Assembly (NCBI RefSeq): GCF_018873765.1
Contig: NC_057923.1
Span: 59,452,593 to 59,516,592 of the forward strand
Origin: Telopea speciosissima
Taxonomy: Eukaryota; Streptophyta; Magnoliopsida; Proteales; Proteaceae
DNA: 64,000 bases
Direction of reading: 5' to 3'
Part shown: positions 34,856 through 46,307 of the stretch, in pieces
Layout of the letters: each line of letters opens with the position of its first letter
Position numbering within the stretch: the stretch's first letter is position 1
Position numbers and translations under genes: made by a program
Notes under the pieces: model-generated
What the model saw: the letters and a program-made list of their open reading frames with translations, nothing else
Database searches by the model: none
Told to the model about the DNA's origin: nothing

Positions 34856-35416
34856 ACCAGATATTTAAGTTTAAAATCTCAGTGTAATGTACCAGATATT
34901 TCAACCAAGAACAAAAAATGAAATCTGAATATCGACCCTCACATGATCCACCATTCCATTTAAATTTACCCAACTCAAAATTTCACAAAAATACTAACAA
35001 GGCATTGTTGAATTCTTGAAGTAAATTGATCAAATAATAGCCTTACAGATGATTCCATTATTACGAGTTACATGACCCATGAAAACATTGTCCAATCCAA
35101 AGTCCAAGAAGTAGGAAAACATTAATTTTATCCAACTGGGATCATTATGATGCTTTTCTTTAACCATTTTACTTGGTCATTCATGAAAACACTACTATTG
35201 TAAGTAAACTACTTTGCAACCAACGCAAGAAGCTACTAGAATGAATGAATGATGTACAGTGTACACTACTATAAGAACTTGCATTTATAGCTTACCTGAA
35301 GTTTCACAATTCCCTGCAGTACACTTTTGCAGGCAAGAAGAGAATTCCCTAATCCCACACCCGCATTCCTCGGGACTGTTGAATCAGTCAGGTCACGCTG
35401 CATACAACATCGAAAC

Positions 35417-35445
35417 ATTAGAGAGAGAGAGAGAGAGAGAGAGAG
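35417..35445 (+). repeat. (GA)n microsatellite
   Basis: An uninterrupted GA dinucleotide run within the intron between the two proposed 5' exons of PIG-Y. It explains the Arg/Glu repeats in overlapping frames. Confidence 0.95.
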
Positions 35446-35640
35446 AAGCCGGGGATTTCAGATCGGGGAAGACGACAGGCAGAAAGAGAGAGGAGGGTAC
35501 GTACCGGAGAAAGCCGACGGGATTCTGCCACCGCTCTTGGGGAAGAAGAAGTGAGTGACTCTCGGTGAAATCTCTCCTCGAATCACAAGATTCCGGCAGA
35601 TTCTGAGAAATTTCCAGCGAATCTACAAAACAAGCAATGG

Positions 35641-36927
35641 GAAATTATCAACGACACTCCCTCGATACCCGTCAAATTAATGTCACCCCACTAAGTACCA
35701 AAATATCAATTTTGACCCAAAAACTAACGGAAAAAACATTTTAATTGTTAATTACTGATGTTAGCATGTTAATATGTTTGTAAGGACATTTTTGCCCTTC
35801 CCATTACAACGCTATCTTCTTCTTCCTCAATAGGAAGAACACTTCTCATCTCTGCTGTTTTTTCCGACCACCGCCGCCCCCACCACCCCCTCCAGCCCTC
35901 CTTCTCTCGCTCTTACTCTCCCTCCCCTGCAGGCTGCAACCCCGCCACCACCCTCTCCAGTCTCCCCCGCCCCACCATGCTCTCAGCAATCCAACCCCAT
36001 AGAGCAGAGACTCAACATGAAAACCCAACTTGCATATCCGCAGACGAACAAGAGGAGAACAAGAGCCCATCCTCTGTAATTCACTACAGCTCTTCGTGTT
36101 CAGATTCTTTACAAACTCCAAATTTGGAAGATCAAGGAAAGAGTCCACCGAAATCCTAAAGTTTAAAGTCAATGATAAAATAAACACTACTCAGAACGTT
36201 CTCTCCCTTGAATAGATCATACATAGAGGAAGAAAAATGACCACCGAGAGAGTTCTACGAAAACTAAAAATTAGGAAACTAATGATATCTAAAGAAAAAT
36301 TAATTCTCCTCCAACTCCAGTCACCCTGAACCAAAAACCCTTCAACAATTTATCCAACAAAGAAGGAATTCAAGCACAGGAAGATGTAAAGAGGGCTCAC
36401 AAATTACTCAAGACTTGGTAGTGATCCTAACAGCATTCCACATTTGCCCAACTGCCCCTACCACGTGAGGGAAGACACTGGCAGCCCCTCTCACAATCGC
36501 ACCAGAGCTAATCCCAATCGCTAGACTCTCTGCATACCCAGGCTTCGAATCCAGTTTCAATTCCAGAATCGAGAGACGGGTATTCGCCGTATCTAGCTTT
36601 CGCAAACCAAAACCGGGCTAGCCAAACCATCCAGTCAGGTCAGGTGGGTCACCCATTTCAACGGTTAAGTTTTGACGGGACCCACACAACTGTCTCAGTC
36701 TCACCTCAAGTCTTAATGCTGACTAAGCAACATCTCCACGTGGCATAGTCCACACATGCCCTAGAGAGTAGAGAAGCTAGAAAACTCAACAACTAGGTGA
36801 GTTGACTCGGATCTAATGGCCAGCTTGTGAGTCGATTTTCCGAATTTTTTAACCACAGTAGAGACTCTTACCGAAGAAAAAGACTGCAGAAACTAGTAAG
36901 AGCTCTCTGTATCTCTCTTCTTACAAA
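35641..36927. other. Intergenic between PIG-Y and the small membrane protein gene
   Basis: No gene is supported with confidence. About 35855-35970 is CCACC/CCGCC-rich low-complexity DNA. A minus-strand frame at 36408-36605 (65 codons, SKPGYAESLAIGISSGAIVR) has no ATG and no recognised motif. The last 300 bases would hold the promoter of the plus-strand gene. Confidence 0.5.
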
Positions 36928-37257
36928 ATGGCCACTGAAGAGAAGAGAGAAGAAGAAGAACAGCAAACGACGAAGCTGCCATCACCAGCTGAATTGAAGG
37001 GAAAGGTAGAAGAACAGTATCGGAAGATCAGAGAACACGCAGAGACTTACCCTTACGTTTGGGCTTCTTACATCTTCGTCTATGGTGGACTCGCCTTATG
37101 GACCACTTATAGATGGAGAAAGCTTCGGAAGACTGAGGATAGGGTTCGAGCCCTCCAAGAGAGACTCCGAAAGCTCGTTGAAGCCGAAGAATCTGCAAAC
37201 TCAGCGGCTCCATCGATCGATAGAGCAACGCCTGATAAACCCTTCAAGAAATGGTAG
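36928..37257 (+). CDS. Small single-pass membrane protein, possibly complex I ESSS-like (109 aa)
   Basis: A single-exon gene. Residues 1-40 are charged (EEKREEEEQQ, then PSPAELKGKVEEQYRKIREH). About residues 44-61 form one membrane segment (YVWASYIFVYGGLALWTTY). Then follows a basic coiled-coil helix (RWRKLRKTEDRVRALQERLR, KLVEAEE) and a short tail ending FKKW. The ATG is the first in frame, in AAAATGGC context, and an AATAAA lies at 37607-37612. The layout recalls plant proteins annotated as the ESSS subunit of mitochondrial complex I, but I hold that only from memory. The coding call is firm because the frame has clear amphipathic and membrane structure; the function is not. Confidence 0.75.
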   Translation: MATEEKREEEEQQTTKLPSPAELKGKVEEQYRKIREHAETYPYVWASYIFVYGGLALWTTYRWRKLRKTEDRVRALQERLRKLVEAEESANSAAPSIDRATPDKPFKKW

Positions 37258-39325
37258 CGTTTTGATCGAATTCTATTTTAATTACTTTGTGTTGCTCATT
37301 TGTATGTTACTGAATGGGTTTTCGATCTGAGAAAAGAATTCATAGTTGGGTTTTCTCTGTGAAACAGACCAATTTGGATTTGTGAGGATGAGATGTTGAA
37401 GTTATTCGAAATGCGAGAAGAATTTGTGAAATGGGTAGGACCCAATTACGGTTCACACACAACCCCCTCCCCCCCTTTCTTTTTTTTGTTCTTTTTACAA
37501 TTTTGTTTTTTCTCCTCCTTCATTGAATTGAGGAGGTCGAAAAGTTGTAGCAGTTCTAATGTTTGTATTCTGTGATCATGTTCTTCGCATAGTATAGTGA
37601 AATTTTAATAAACAACATAACTTCAAATTAAATTTGTGTTATTCGTTTCCCACTGAGGTGATTTAACTGGTTTGGGATATTGATATGTACCTTCTGATGT
37701 ATGAGAGGTAAAGTGGAGATGATTATGGGGTTTTGATGACTGCTGCTTGGGAGGATTATAAAGAATGTGTAAAGAAGTAATTGAAGGATGTCTCACTCAT
37801 TTAGATTACTTAAGCATGATTCGTAGTGTAATAAGAAGTTTGTGTACAATGCTTTAACTTCAGAACCAAGATTTTGTTTTACATGAATATGGTATTAATG
37901 ATCTTATTAGTTGGTAACTAACAATGTATAGGTTCTTTATGTATCCACTGTTTGCCTTTACTGATCTTAACACAGATAGTGTGTACTTATGTTTGTCAAT
38001 TGATCCAGCCTAATTTTGGTGGCACTTTCACATTCAAGTTGACCCATCTGCTTATTATATGTGCTAGCCTGAGTTTATACATTAATTATGCATCCATACT
38101 GACCGCTCAAGCAGTTCAATGGACATGAAAAAATCCTCTCTGTTATGCATTTCCAACACCTCCACTTTAGCATGAAGTTATATATCTTGCTTTTTTCGGT
38201 TCCAAGATATATTTAATCTCAAAGCAGAACTGTATTTAAGAAATTAGAATTTGTCAGAATTTGAACTCTCAAATTGTATTGTATGTATCAGAAAGAGAGC
38301 ATAATATTTAGTAGGGAAGATATATCTGAATGTTGATGTGTGATCCTCCAAGTTCACATGCATGTGGTAGGGGAAATCATATGAGGACCTGCTACGGTTG
38401 TACCTCCTAGAAGAAGCATTTGCACATTGTTGGACCTAATGTGCATTCGACAAACTATATTATTCATAAGTCATAAAGAAGCTAATTGGGAGAAAAAAAA
38501 AATTCTGTACTCCCCTTAAGAAGGTTTTATTATACTCTATTTTCGATCTAAATACAACTCATTTTTCCTTAGGTTCGGTTTAGTGCTTGGCATTCCATCT
38601 TTTACGACATTCAAATTAGGGATTAATCTGGTGAAAATCCAAGCCCTTGATAGAGAGCATGCAAAATAATGACTAACTTCTCACCAAAGCTTCATTTATG
38701 ATTTTAAAATGCTCTAAAGGGACTAGTCTTTAGAGGATACTTTTCATTCTTTGATGCCTTGTGCTTGAAATTCTAAGAATCATTATTGATAGCCCTATGG
38801 GTGGTGTGCATACAAAGGATTGGCTGTAGCAGTCATAGTACTAAATCTCGTTTCATTTCGGTGTTTCGGTCTGACCGACATTTCCGAGATACTGAAATTT
38901 GGTCGAAATTTCGTCGAAATATGGTATTTTCCTGTGGGTGTAAAATGCCAAAAATGACCAAGATTTCCGAAATTTTCGAAACGAGATGACCGAAATTTCC
39001 GAAATATTTGAAATATTGCATTTTTTCATATCGGACTTGCGTTTCGTTTCGGACAAGTCGAGATACTCGAAATATTCGATATCTCGACCGAAATTTCGCG
39101 AGTTTTAGTACTATGGTAGCAGTTGATGAGTTCTTCCCATGGGATCTTCCCAATGCAAAAATTCCTTTTGGATTGGAAGCATCCTACTAGTGATTGTTTT
39201 CATGCTTTAGCTTCTGGCTTATAGGTAACTTTCGAAGTTAAAAATGTAGATATAGCATGATTGATCCAGTTTCTCACCTAGCTTTATAGTTTACCCACAG
39301 ATTGTCTTGTAAACCCAATTAGTTA
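37258..39325. other. Intergenic, one hAT-type MITE
   Basis: After the 3' end of the small gene (AATAAA at 37607-37612) no further gene is seen. A MITE lies at 38834-39115. Open frames around 38786-39190 are the MITE's GAAATTTCG repeats. Confidence 0.6.
38834..39115. mobile_element. hAT-type MITE with perfect 8-bp target duplication
   Basis: The ends are CATAGTACTAAATCTCG and CGAGTTTTAGTACTATG, inverted repeats. GTAGCAGT is directly repeated on each side (38826-38833, 39116-39123). The 282-base interior is made of CGAAATTTCG-type palindromic words and codes for nothing. The ends resemble those of the 15.5 and 17.6 kb elements (CATGGT... ACCATG), suggesting related families. Confidence 0.9.
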
Positions 39326-41455
39326 TCTTGGGAAAAATCTCACATTGGAAAACTCTGGGACCTTGGTTCCTTCATATGTAAGTTGAGCATCTTAACCTAA
39401 TGACTTAAGTTTTTAGGTTGGACACTTTAACATGGTATTAGTGCCATCAAGAACAACAACAACAAATCAACCTTATCCCAACTAAATGGGGTTGGCTACA
39501 TGGATCCTTGCAAAGACAAAATATTAATAATACAAGTAATAAAAGTAGGTAACACAACAATTACACCTACACTCAGACATAAAAAAACTACCTGTGGTCG
39601 GGTACACGGATCCTTTTCCTTGCCCTCTAGTCAACTGTATTCAACGTCATACTTGAGACTAGGCCTAGTCTATGCATGTCTTTCCTCATCACTTCACCTA
39701 TGGTCATTTAGGCCTGCCCCTAGCTCTTTTAGTACCTTCAATCTGGATCAAGTCACTCCTCCGAACTGGAGCATCCGAAGGCCTCCGTTGAACATGGCCA
39801 TGCCACCTCAAACAATTTTCACAAAGCTTATCTTGAATTGGGGCTACTCGTACATCAGCTCTAATATGATCATTACTTATTTTATCCTTCTTGATTTTGC
39901 CACTCATCCATCTCAACATCCTCATCTCCGCTACACTTAGCTTATCTGTATGACACCTCTTAATTGCCCAACACTCCGCACCATACATCATAGTTGGTCT
40001 TGACTAAACTATAAAATTTTCCTTCATGCTTTAAAGGAATCCATCGATCACATAACACTCCGGATGCCCCTCTCCGCTTCATCCATCCTACTTTTAATTC
40101 TTTGAGAGACATCCTCTTCCATATCACCTTCCTTACTGATGATCCTAGATACCTAAAATGATCGCTTTGCGGAATCTTCATCTCATCAACTTTCACTCTC
40201 TCATATCCGTCCCGGAGTTACTAAGTTACACACCATATACTCCGTCTTATTCTACTTATCTTAAAACCTTTTGATTCCAAGATTGATCTCCCTAACTCCA
40301 GTTTGGTGTTAATTTCAGTTTTTGTTTCATCCATCAAAACAATGTCATCAGCAAAAAGCATGCACCACAGAACCTCATCTTGGATGTCTCTGGTTAACTC
40401 AACCATGATAAGCACAAACAAATAAGGGTTTAAAGCTGAACCTTTATGTAACCTAACTGTAATTGGGAATTTATTACCTTGACCCCCCCCAACGGTTCTT
40501 ACACTAGTCACCACACCATCATACATATCTATAATTATGTCCGCATATTTACTTGAAACACTTCTCTTCCCTAGCGCATGCCAGATTAAATTTCTAAGGA
40601 CTCTGTCATAAGCTTTTCTAGGTCAATAAAGACCATATGGAGATCCTTCTTGCTCTCTCTAAATCTTTCCATGAGTCTCCTAAGTAGGTAGATAGCTTCT
40701 GTTGTGGATCTTCGCATAAAACCAAATTGGTTCTCTGAATTATAGTGGTCTCTTTTCTTAGGTGTGTCTTAATAACCCTCTCTCATAATTTCATAGTATG
40801 ACTCATTAGTTTTATGCCTCTATAGTTGTTGCAACTTTGGACATCACCTTTATTTTTGTAAATCGGGACCATAATGCATCTCCTCCATTCATCTGGCATT
40901 CTCTCAATGCACACAATCTTACTAAACAGCTTGGTTAGCCAAGATAAGACACAGATTCCTAGGCTCTTCCACACTTCTATTGAGACCCCATCTAGGCCTG
41001 TAGCCTTGGCTATTTTCATCTTTCTTAGTGCTTCTTTTACGTCAGAAACCCTAGTTTTACATATATACCTCCGACAGGTGTCTTGGTGGGTAATACCTTC
41101 TTCTGATCCACTATAACTCGGAATGGTTTCATTAAGTAGGTTGTAGAATTAACCATTCCATCTCTCCTCTATGTCCTCATCCCTTACTAGGATTCTACTA
41201 ACGTCACTTATAATTTATCAAACATCAGTGCCATCAAGAACCACTACGTTAATAATAAATCTGTGTACGGTTACCCAAAAGGGGTGCACATATACCACAT
41301 TTATTACCACCCAAAAGAGGGGAAACACGTGAAGGGGAGGCGTTGGGAATAATCTCACGTTGGAAATCTATGGGACCTTAGATGCCTTCATAATTCATAT
41401 ACCAGTTGGACCTCTCTAATTAATAGATTAGGCTTTTAGGTTGGACACTTCAACA
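39326..41455 (+). mobile_element. TRIM (miniature LTR element), split by a LINE (fossil)
   Basis: Two direct repeats of about 110 bases (39326-39432 and 41341-41455) begin TTGGGAA, share TCTCAC(A/G)TTGGAAA and TTTTAGGTTGGACACTT, and end in AACA. The left one is followed by a primer-binding-like TGGTATTAGTGCC; the right one is preceded by purine-rich GTGAAGGGGAGG. Without the inserted LINE the interior is only about 130 bases, the size of a TRIM. It has no coding capacity by nature. The repeats differ clearly, so it is old, and older than the LINE within it. Confidence 0.8.
39455..41226 (-). mobile_element. RTE-type LINE, 5' truncated, with 15-bp target duplication
   Basis: The minus strand encodes the 3' half of an RTE ORF2: KATGLDGVSIEVWKSL, WRRCIMVPIYKNKGDVQ, NNYRGIKLMSHTMK, CMLFADDIVLMDETK, LESKGFKIS, MMYGAECWAIKR, AEMRMLRWMSG and LRWHGHVQRR. 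It ends in the RTE-type tail, seen on the plus strand as AACAACAACAAATCAACCTT. Several frame breaks make it dead. AGTGCCATCAAGAAC flanks it exactly on both sides (39440-39454, 41227-41241). Confidence 0.92.
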
Positions 41456-42521
41456 GCATCTTGCTATCTCACCATTGCCAACTCGTTGTTGTCATCATGC
41501 TATCAACATTGCGAGAGTAGAATAGAAAAAGAGGAGACTTCATTCTTTTGAACTGGAATTGATTTGTCCTGCTGCTGAGGCCGCTTTTGTGTCATCTGTG
41601 CAATGTCATGGCTGTATTGACATTGCCCTCTTGCCATCACTGTGATATTATGGGGTGTACGTTTTCCACCCTCTCAAGTCTCACACTCTCACCAAGAGTA
41701 GAAGGCTATAAGTATTGAAACTATGAAGAGCCTAGCTGAAAGGTGGACTGAAAGAAGGCTTAAGCAGAATTTAGGAGGCTTCAACGATCACATATTTGGT
41801 TATATATAGTTACCTTGTTTTGTTTAATCTATTTCTTTATTTCCATTTTCCCCATGAATTGTATGTTTGACAATAGAGACAGAATTTCTAAATTCCGAGA
41901 GACTAGGTGTATTTTGTGAATCCTTTTGAGTAATATATCTGGAAATTCTTGCTGGTCATAAGCTGTCCCAAACATGCACTCAGAGAGGCTAAGTGGCTAA
42001 CTTGTCTTATTTGTAGAAGTGAAATAAGAACACATTAAACTAACTGTTCAGAACTAGGGATCCTAGCATAACCACTGCTGACCTTCAAATATGAATAAAT
42101 ACTGAACTGCATGAAATTCCATTATCTTGGTGATGTAGATTTGGAAAGAGGAAATATAATTTTGGTCTATGCAGAAATAGAAAAAAAGCTATTAAATATT
42201 AAGATATTTTAGAGTACTGAGTATTTGTACGCAAATTATTTTGTGTTGCAGTTTCTATCAGTCCTATCTCTTTATGACTGAATTACACACTTATTGCATC
42301 CACAGTCTAGAGAAAATGTTTGAGCAGTCATATTCTTAAGCTTGTTGATGACTTCTTCCAAGAGGAAGGCTATGGACACAGCAAGCTTCATGGATTGGTC
42401 TTCTCAATTGTCTCATAGAGCTGCTTTGAGAGCTTATGCTGTTAGTGAGAATCATCAACAAGATTGGTAGGATGACCCTGCATTTCCATGATTGTAGCAT
42501 CATCACACATCCCATTACCCT
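41456..42521. other. Intergenic, nothing recognised
   Basis: No gene or clear repeat is seen. Part near 42.3-42.5 kb may be the 3' untranslated region of the minus-strand gene that follows. Confidence 0.5.
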
Positions 42522-44285
42522 TCATCCAATTGTGTCAATGACTGCAACTGAACCTTCCATCTGGTAGAAACAAAATAGCATTTCAAAATATGGTTAGAAA
42601 TACTGGTAGGAAGTTAGTGATGGTTGTTTTAACTACTATAACTCTTCCAGAAGCAATAGAATTACAAACCACAGTACCTCATCTCCATGCTTCCCAGTTG
42701 CATCACTAGAATCATCTTTATCTTGTTGCAAAGCCTCATCCTCACTGTTCAATGCAGCCACTTCTTCTGCGAGCTGATCAGAGCATGGGATTATGAGGTG
42801 AAAAAAAGAACCCAAAGATGAAGCGAAGAAGGATAATCAGTTAAATGTTACAGAACACAAAAAAGTAGCATATTCTGAAGTTACATTTGTGTAGAGTGCT
42901 GCAAATGAAAATGAGTAATCAACCATGCTGTATGCATGAGGGTTTTGTTTCAGCTGTCAAGATAGTTGTCAAGGCATCACCTAGGCGATGCCTAGGCATC
43001 AGGCGTCTTTTTTTTTGGATAGGCGCCTTGTTGGTGTCGCCTTAGGGGCACAATGAACTACCCTCTTATATTGGTATCATACACGCCTACCTAGAGGGGC
43101 AGAGGAGTTTTAGTGGGTATCGATTTTTATACAAGGACCCATGTCATTAAATGAGAAGAGAGAGAGCCTATGGGGAGAGGGGGGTTGTGTGTGCCAGCCT
43201 TTTTCCTTAAAAAGAAATGTAAAAGTTGTTAGGCTTCCAATTTCTTCTCTGCTATATATTGCTTTCAGGAACAAGAAGGATGATAATTTCATCCCCTTGT
43301 GGGTCATGCAAGCGCATCTATTATCATTTTCTAAAGGGAAAAGGTTGGGTATGCTAGTGGTGTATCGTATGCTAGCATCCTATGTATCTATCTCTCTCTT
43401 CCCCTCCCCCCCCCCCCCTTTGAAGAGTAAGGGAGTCATTTGAAAGGTGGAAAGAGAGAGATAGAAACATAGGGTGCTTTGTTTTCAACAATTAGCAAAT
43501 TTTATGGTGTCATATTTCATTATCAACCTTCAGTAAAAATTCACTAGTCCTAATAATGGGAAACCCCCTAAAAAAAAGTAAATCTTTTCCCTTTAAAATG
43601 CCTACAAACTTGAGTCAATCGGTGCAAGGTTCAGGTTCACAAGTACCCTGTCTATGTATGCCCCATTAACCATAGCCTCTAGATAGGCACCAATCCAAGT
43701 ATCATGTGTCTGTTCATGAAAACATAATGGCTATCTATCACATTAATATTAAAGAATAAAGAATTTTATAATATACTCTGCAAGACAAAACAATCACTGG
43801 AGGCTTATATGCTCTTCAAACAGAAGAAATAAGACCAATAAAATACAAACATACCTCCTTCTCATGCACTTCATGGTGCAAAGAAGAAAACTGAGTCATC
43901 ACTTCATCCTCTTCCACTTTACAATCATTTAAGCTGCCCATATAGCTTGTACTCTCTGTGCCATTCGGCCAAGAAGCTACCCCAAAATGACCAAACTGAA
44001 CATTAACAGGCTCAGCATCATGAACTTGGACTGGACCATAGATTGGATTCCTAATCTCACTGGGAGTAGCACTAGATTTATGTATCTCCCTAGTTTTATC
44101 TTCATGCTGAAATGGCCATGCTTTGGCAACTGACCCATCAGAATTTACTATAGCCATGTAACGCCGCCTCGACCCTTGTCTCTGTATTAAACAGAACATT
44201 CCTTTTGAACTGATAGAATTTGAATCTCTATGCTTGCAGTATTCCTCATTTTCTCTTAGTTCCTCTTTTAGTAACATTTCAAATT
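42522..44285 (-). CDS. Unrecognised gene, last three exons (5' part not placed)
   Basis: Three minus-strand exons join in frame: 44285-43855, 42773-42678 and 42560-42522, with TGA at 42524-42522, giving 188 residues. All borders are GT-AG (acceptors GAGTTGCAG, GATCAG, CTACCAG). The protein reads EFEMLLKEELRENEEY, then MFCLIQRQGSRRRYMAIVNS, DGSVAKAWPFQH and an acidic tail LAEEVAALNSEDEALQQDKD ending SVAVIDTIG. It looks soluble, mostly polar, with a charged helix at the exon 2/3 region. I do not recognise the family. Upstream exons were sought to 46.2 kb without a convincing candidate. Confidence 0.55.
43340..43485. mobile_element. Foldback element inside an intron
   Basis: GCATCCTATGTATCTATCTC on the left pairs with GAGATAGAAACATAGGGTGC on the right, around a C-run and AAGAGTAAGGGAG. 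It lies in the intron between the first two exons of the minus-strand gene at 42.5-44.3 kb. Confidence 0.55.
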
Positions 44286-45015
44286 CTGCAACTCAAATAG
44301 CAGCAAATGGTACTAGAAACTTTCATTTATCCTGTAAAGGTGGATTCATTCAGCATAGCACATGTTGAAAACCTTCTCAAAACAGCCCAAATATCTGCCT
44401 TGTGGCTGATCAAATGGGGGCCTAATTTTGTTGACAGGAAGACCCCAAGGTCCCCTTCTCGCAGATCAATTTTCAGCCCAAACGGAGTTCACCAAGTGGA
44501 AAATTAGAGCTTGGAAAAATCTAGGACCATGGGAGAGTGCACAGTAGTGATTGGAGTAACATAGGCGTGCATAGAAATACAGGGGGTATTCAATTGAAAT
44601 TGAGCCTGAAACTGAACTGAGGTTTACGTTCAGCCACGGTCAAGGGATCTCCCTTGACCGAGGCCTTCGGATGGTCTTGAGAGGGTATTGCGCAAGGTCT
44701 AGGGGGTATTGTTGACTTCGTCCAATAGAGGGAGGACTGAGGAGTATTAATGACCATAGGATATTGGCTGAAGACTAACCATCTCCATTATTTTTCCAGA
44801 TTCTTCTAAACTGTTTTGACAATATACCCTCCCTGCTCTGTGAAAAAAAGGTTAACTCTGTCCCCAACTTTTGAGGTACTGAAGCAAAACTTAACAGTAA
44901 ATCCAATGTTTCTCTTCAATCATTTTTTATTCTCCCTTTCCAATCCAAAATTTCAACAACGCTATCTGTTCACTTCAATAATGCAAGCAAGAAGAAGCAA
45001 TATGTATATGGAGTG

Positions 45016-45187
45016 GCTATAAATGGCTACATCAAAGCCAGCCATTTCTTTCCCCTTCCTTTAAAACTGAAAATTCTCATATTCATACTATTTCTTTTCT
45101 TGCTATAAATGGCTACATCAAAGCCAGCCATTTCTTTCCCCTTCCTTTAAAACTGAAAATTCTCATATTTATACTATTTCTTTTCTC
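45016..45187 (+). repeat. 86-bp recent tandem duplication
   Basis: The block starting GCTATAAATGGCTACATCAA at 45016 is repeated at 45102 with only about one difference (TATTCATAC versus TATTTATAC). Such identity indicates a very recent duplication. It does not coincide with a recognised gene. Confidence 0.9.
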
Positions 45188-45384
45188 AAGTATTCATCAC
45201 CTACAGTTTTCCTTTGATGTTTTGATTTCCTTTTCTTTAATTTAGTGAGAAACCATATTTCAGCTTCAAAAACTTTTCTGATCGGATGCACCAAAAAGAA
45301 AAAAAAAAAAAAAACAGATTTCACTGCCAAGCCTTTATCCTCTAAGCCCAACTTATGACTTAAGAAATAAAAATTAAATAAAAG

Positions 45385-46016
45385 GGAAAGAGATGTTGCC
45401 TGGACCTCTAGAGCCTAAACACACATGCTAGCCAATGGGAGTGTATGCACAAGCATCACCTTGGGCGGCGCAAACAATCACTTGGTCGGTTGGTTAGTGG
45501 CTTGTCAGTTTGAGTGCATGCCTCCTAGGAAGTCAAGGGATCTGACTCTCCCGGTTTGCATATTATGCCAAAAAAAAGGCACCCCTTGTCCCCCCTTCCC
45601 ATTGGTAATTGTAGGTTTTTGTTGGGTTGTCTTAGTCTTCTCTTTGTAACTTTGATTAAAATAGACCCAAAAAAAAAAGGCCCTGGCAGCATTTACACAT
45701 TTCCAAGGGGGCAGCATGGTACTTTTGTGCATTTAGTGTCTAGGGTCTAGACACAGGAGCTACGCGGGCCACGCGATCAGGTAGGGTTCTTTCCCCCTAA
45801 TTTAATATAGGGGAAAAGAATGTTAAAGCCTAACTGGTCGCGTGGTTCTTGCACGCAAGACACAAACTAATTCCTTGTGCTCAAAAAGACCGTTCAGCCC
45901 CCATTACAATAAAAAATCGCATCCAAAATTCCAAACCAATGATGCTTCTACACACTTTCAGTGAGACATTCACTACCACGCTGGTGCAGGGGCTACACGA
46001 CCGGTAGTGTTTTCTT
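45385..46016. mobile_element. Two neighbouring MITEs of the TGCCTGG...ACGCGA family
   Basis: About 45385-45800 begins GGGAAAGAGATGTTGCCTGG and ends GCCACGCGATCAGGTAGGGT then TCTTTCCCCC. About 45810-46016 begins GGGGAAAAGAATGTTAAAGC and ends GGGGCTACACGACCGGTAGT. Similar units lie at 57158-57335 and 59270-59450. The shared imperfect inverted ends and lack of coding capacity suggest a MITE family abundant in this genome. Confidence 0.55.
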
Positions 46017-46307
46017 TTGCATTGATGATCGGAATAAAGCGGGAAAATGGGGATAACATTGCAGAAAGAAACCGGGATGATGGCCCGCACGCGTTTGGAT
46101 TTTAAAAAAGAAAGTGCAAAAATGAAAATTGCACCTCACTACGATTTCCGGCGATCCCAAACAGTTCTTAGCTCTTACCCTGATTGAACACTATACGACT
46201 CTATGGACCAACCTGTCGGAAAGTTTCGTTAAGTGTGTTTGCTCTACCTCTTCCCCGCCATTTTAAATTAGGGATTTTCAGGCACTTCGAGCTTTTGAAT
46301 TGCAGCG

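Larger units (their letters stand above)
33617..35640 (-). other. Probable 5' untranslated exons and introns of PIG-Y
   Basis: On the minus strand three segments have exon-like borders: about 35640-35505 (donor GTACGTAC after CTTTCTCCG), 35399-35298 (acceptor TATGCAG, donor GTAAGC) and one starting near 33822 (acceptor CTTGTTGCAG). The last holds a short frame starting MQSPPRGIKILYRG that would be an upstream ORF. The joined segments lack an ATG in the long open frame, so they are read as untranslated. An RTE LINE fragment (34260-34855) lies in an intron. This is inference from splice signals only. Confidence 0.4.

Noticed and set aside
35846-36187. 113-codon minus-strand frame with a Gly-rich end
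   Set aside because: The Gly run comes from CCACC/CCGCC low-complexity DNA; no recognised domain and no ATG-centred context.
36408-36605. 65-codon minus-strand frame (GYAESLAIGISSGAIVR)
   Set aside because: Composition is protein-like but the frame has no ATG, an upstream stop and no convincing splice partner. It lies where the promoter of the gene at 36928 is expected.
38786-39190. Overlapping frames on both strands near 39 kb
   Set aside because: They are translations of the palindromic GAAATTTCG words of the hAT-type MITE.
43816-44277. 153-codon frame taken as a single-exon gene
   Set aside because: The last codons run through a GT donor (after HEKE) into intron sequence; the frame continues properly in exons at 42773 and 42560, so the single-exon reading is wrong.
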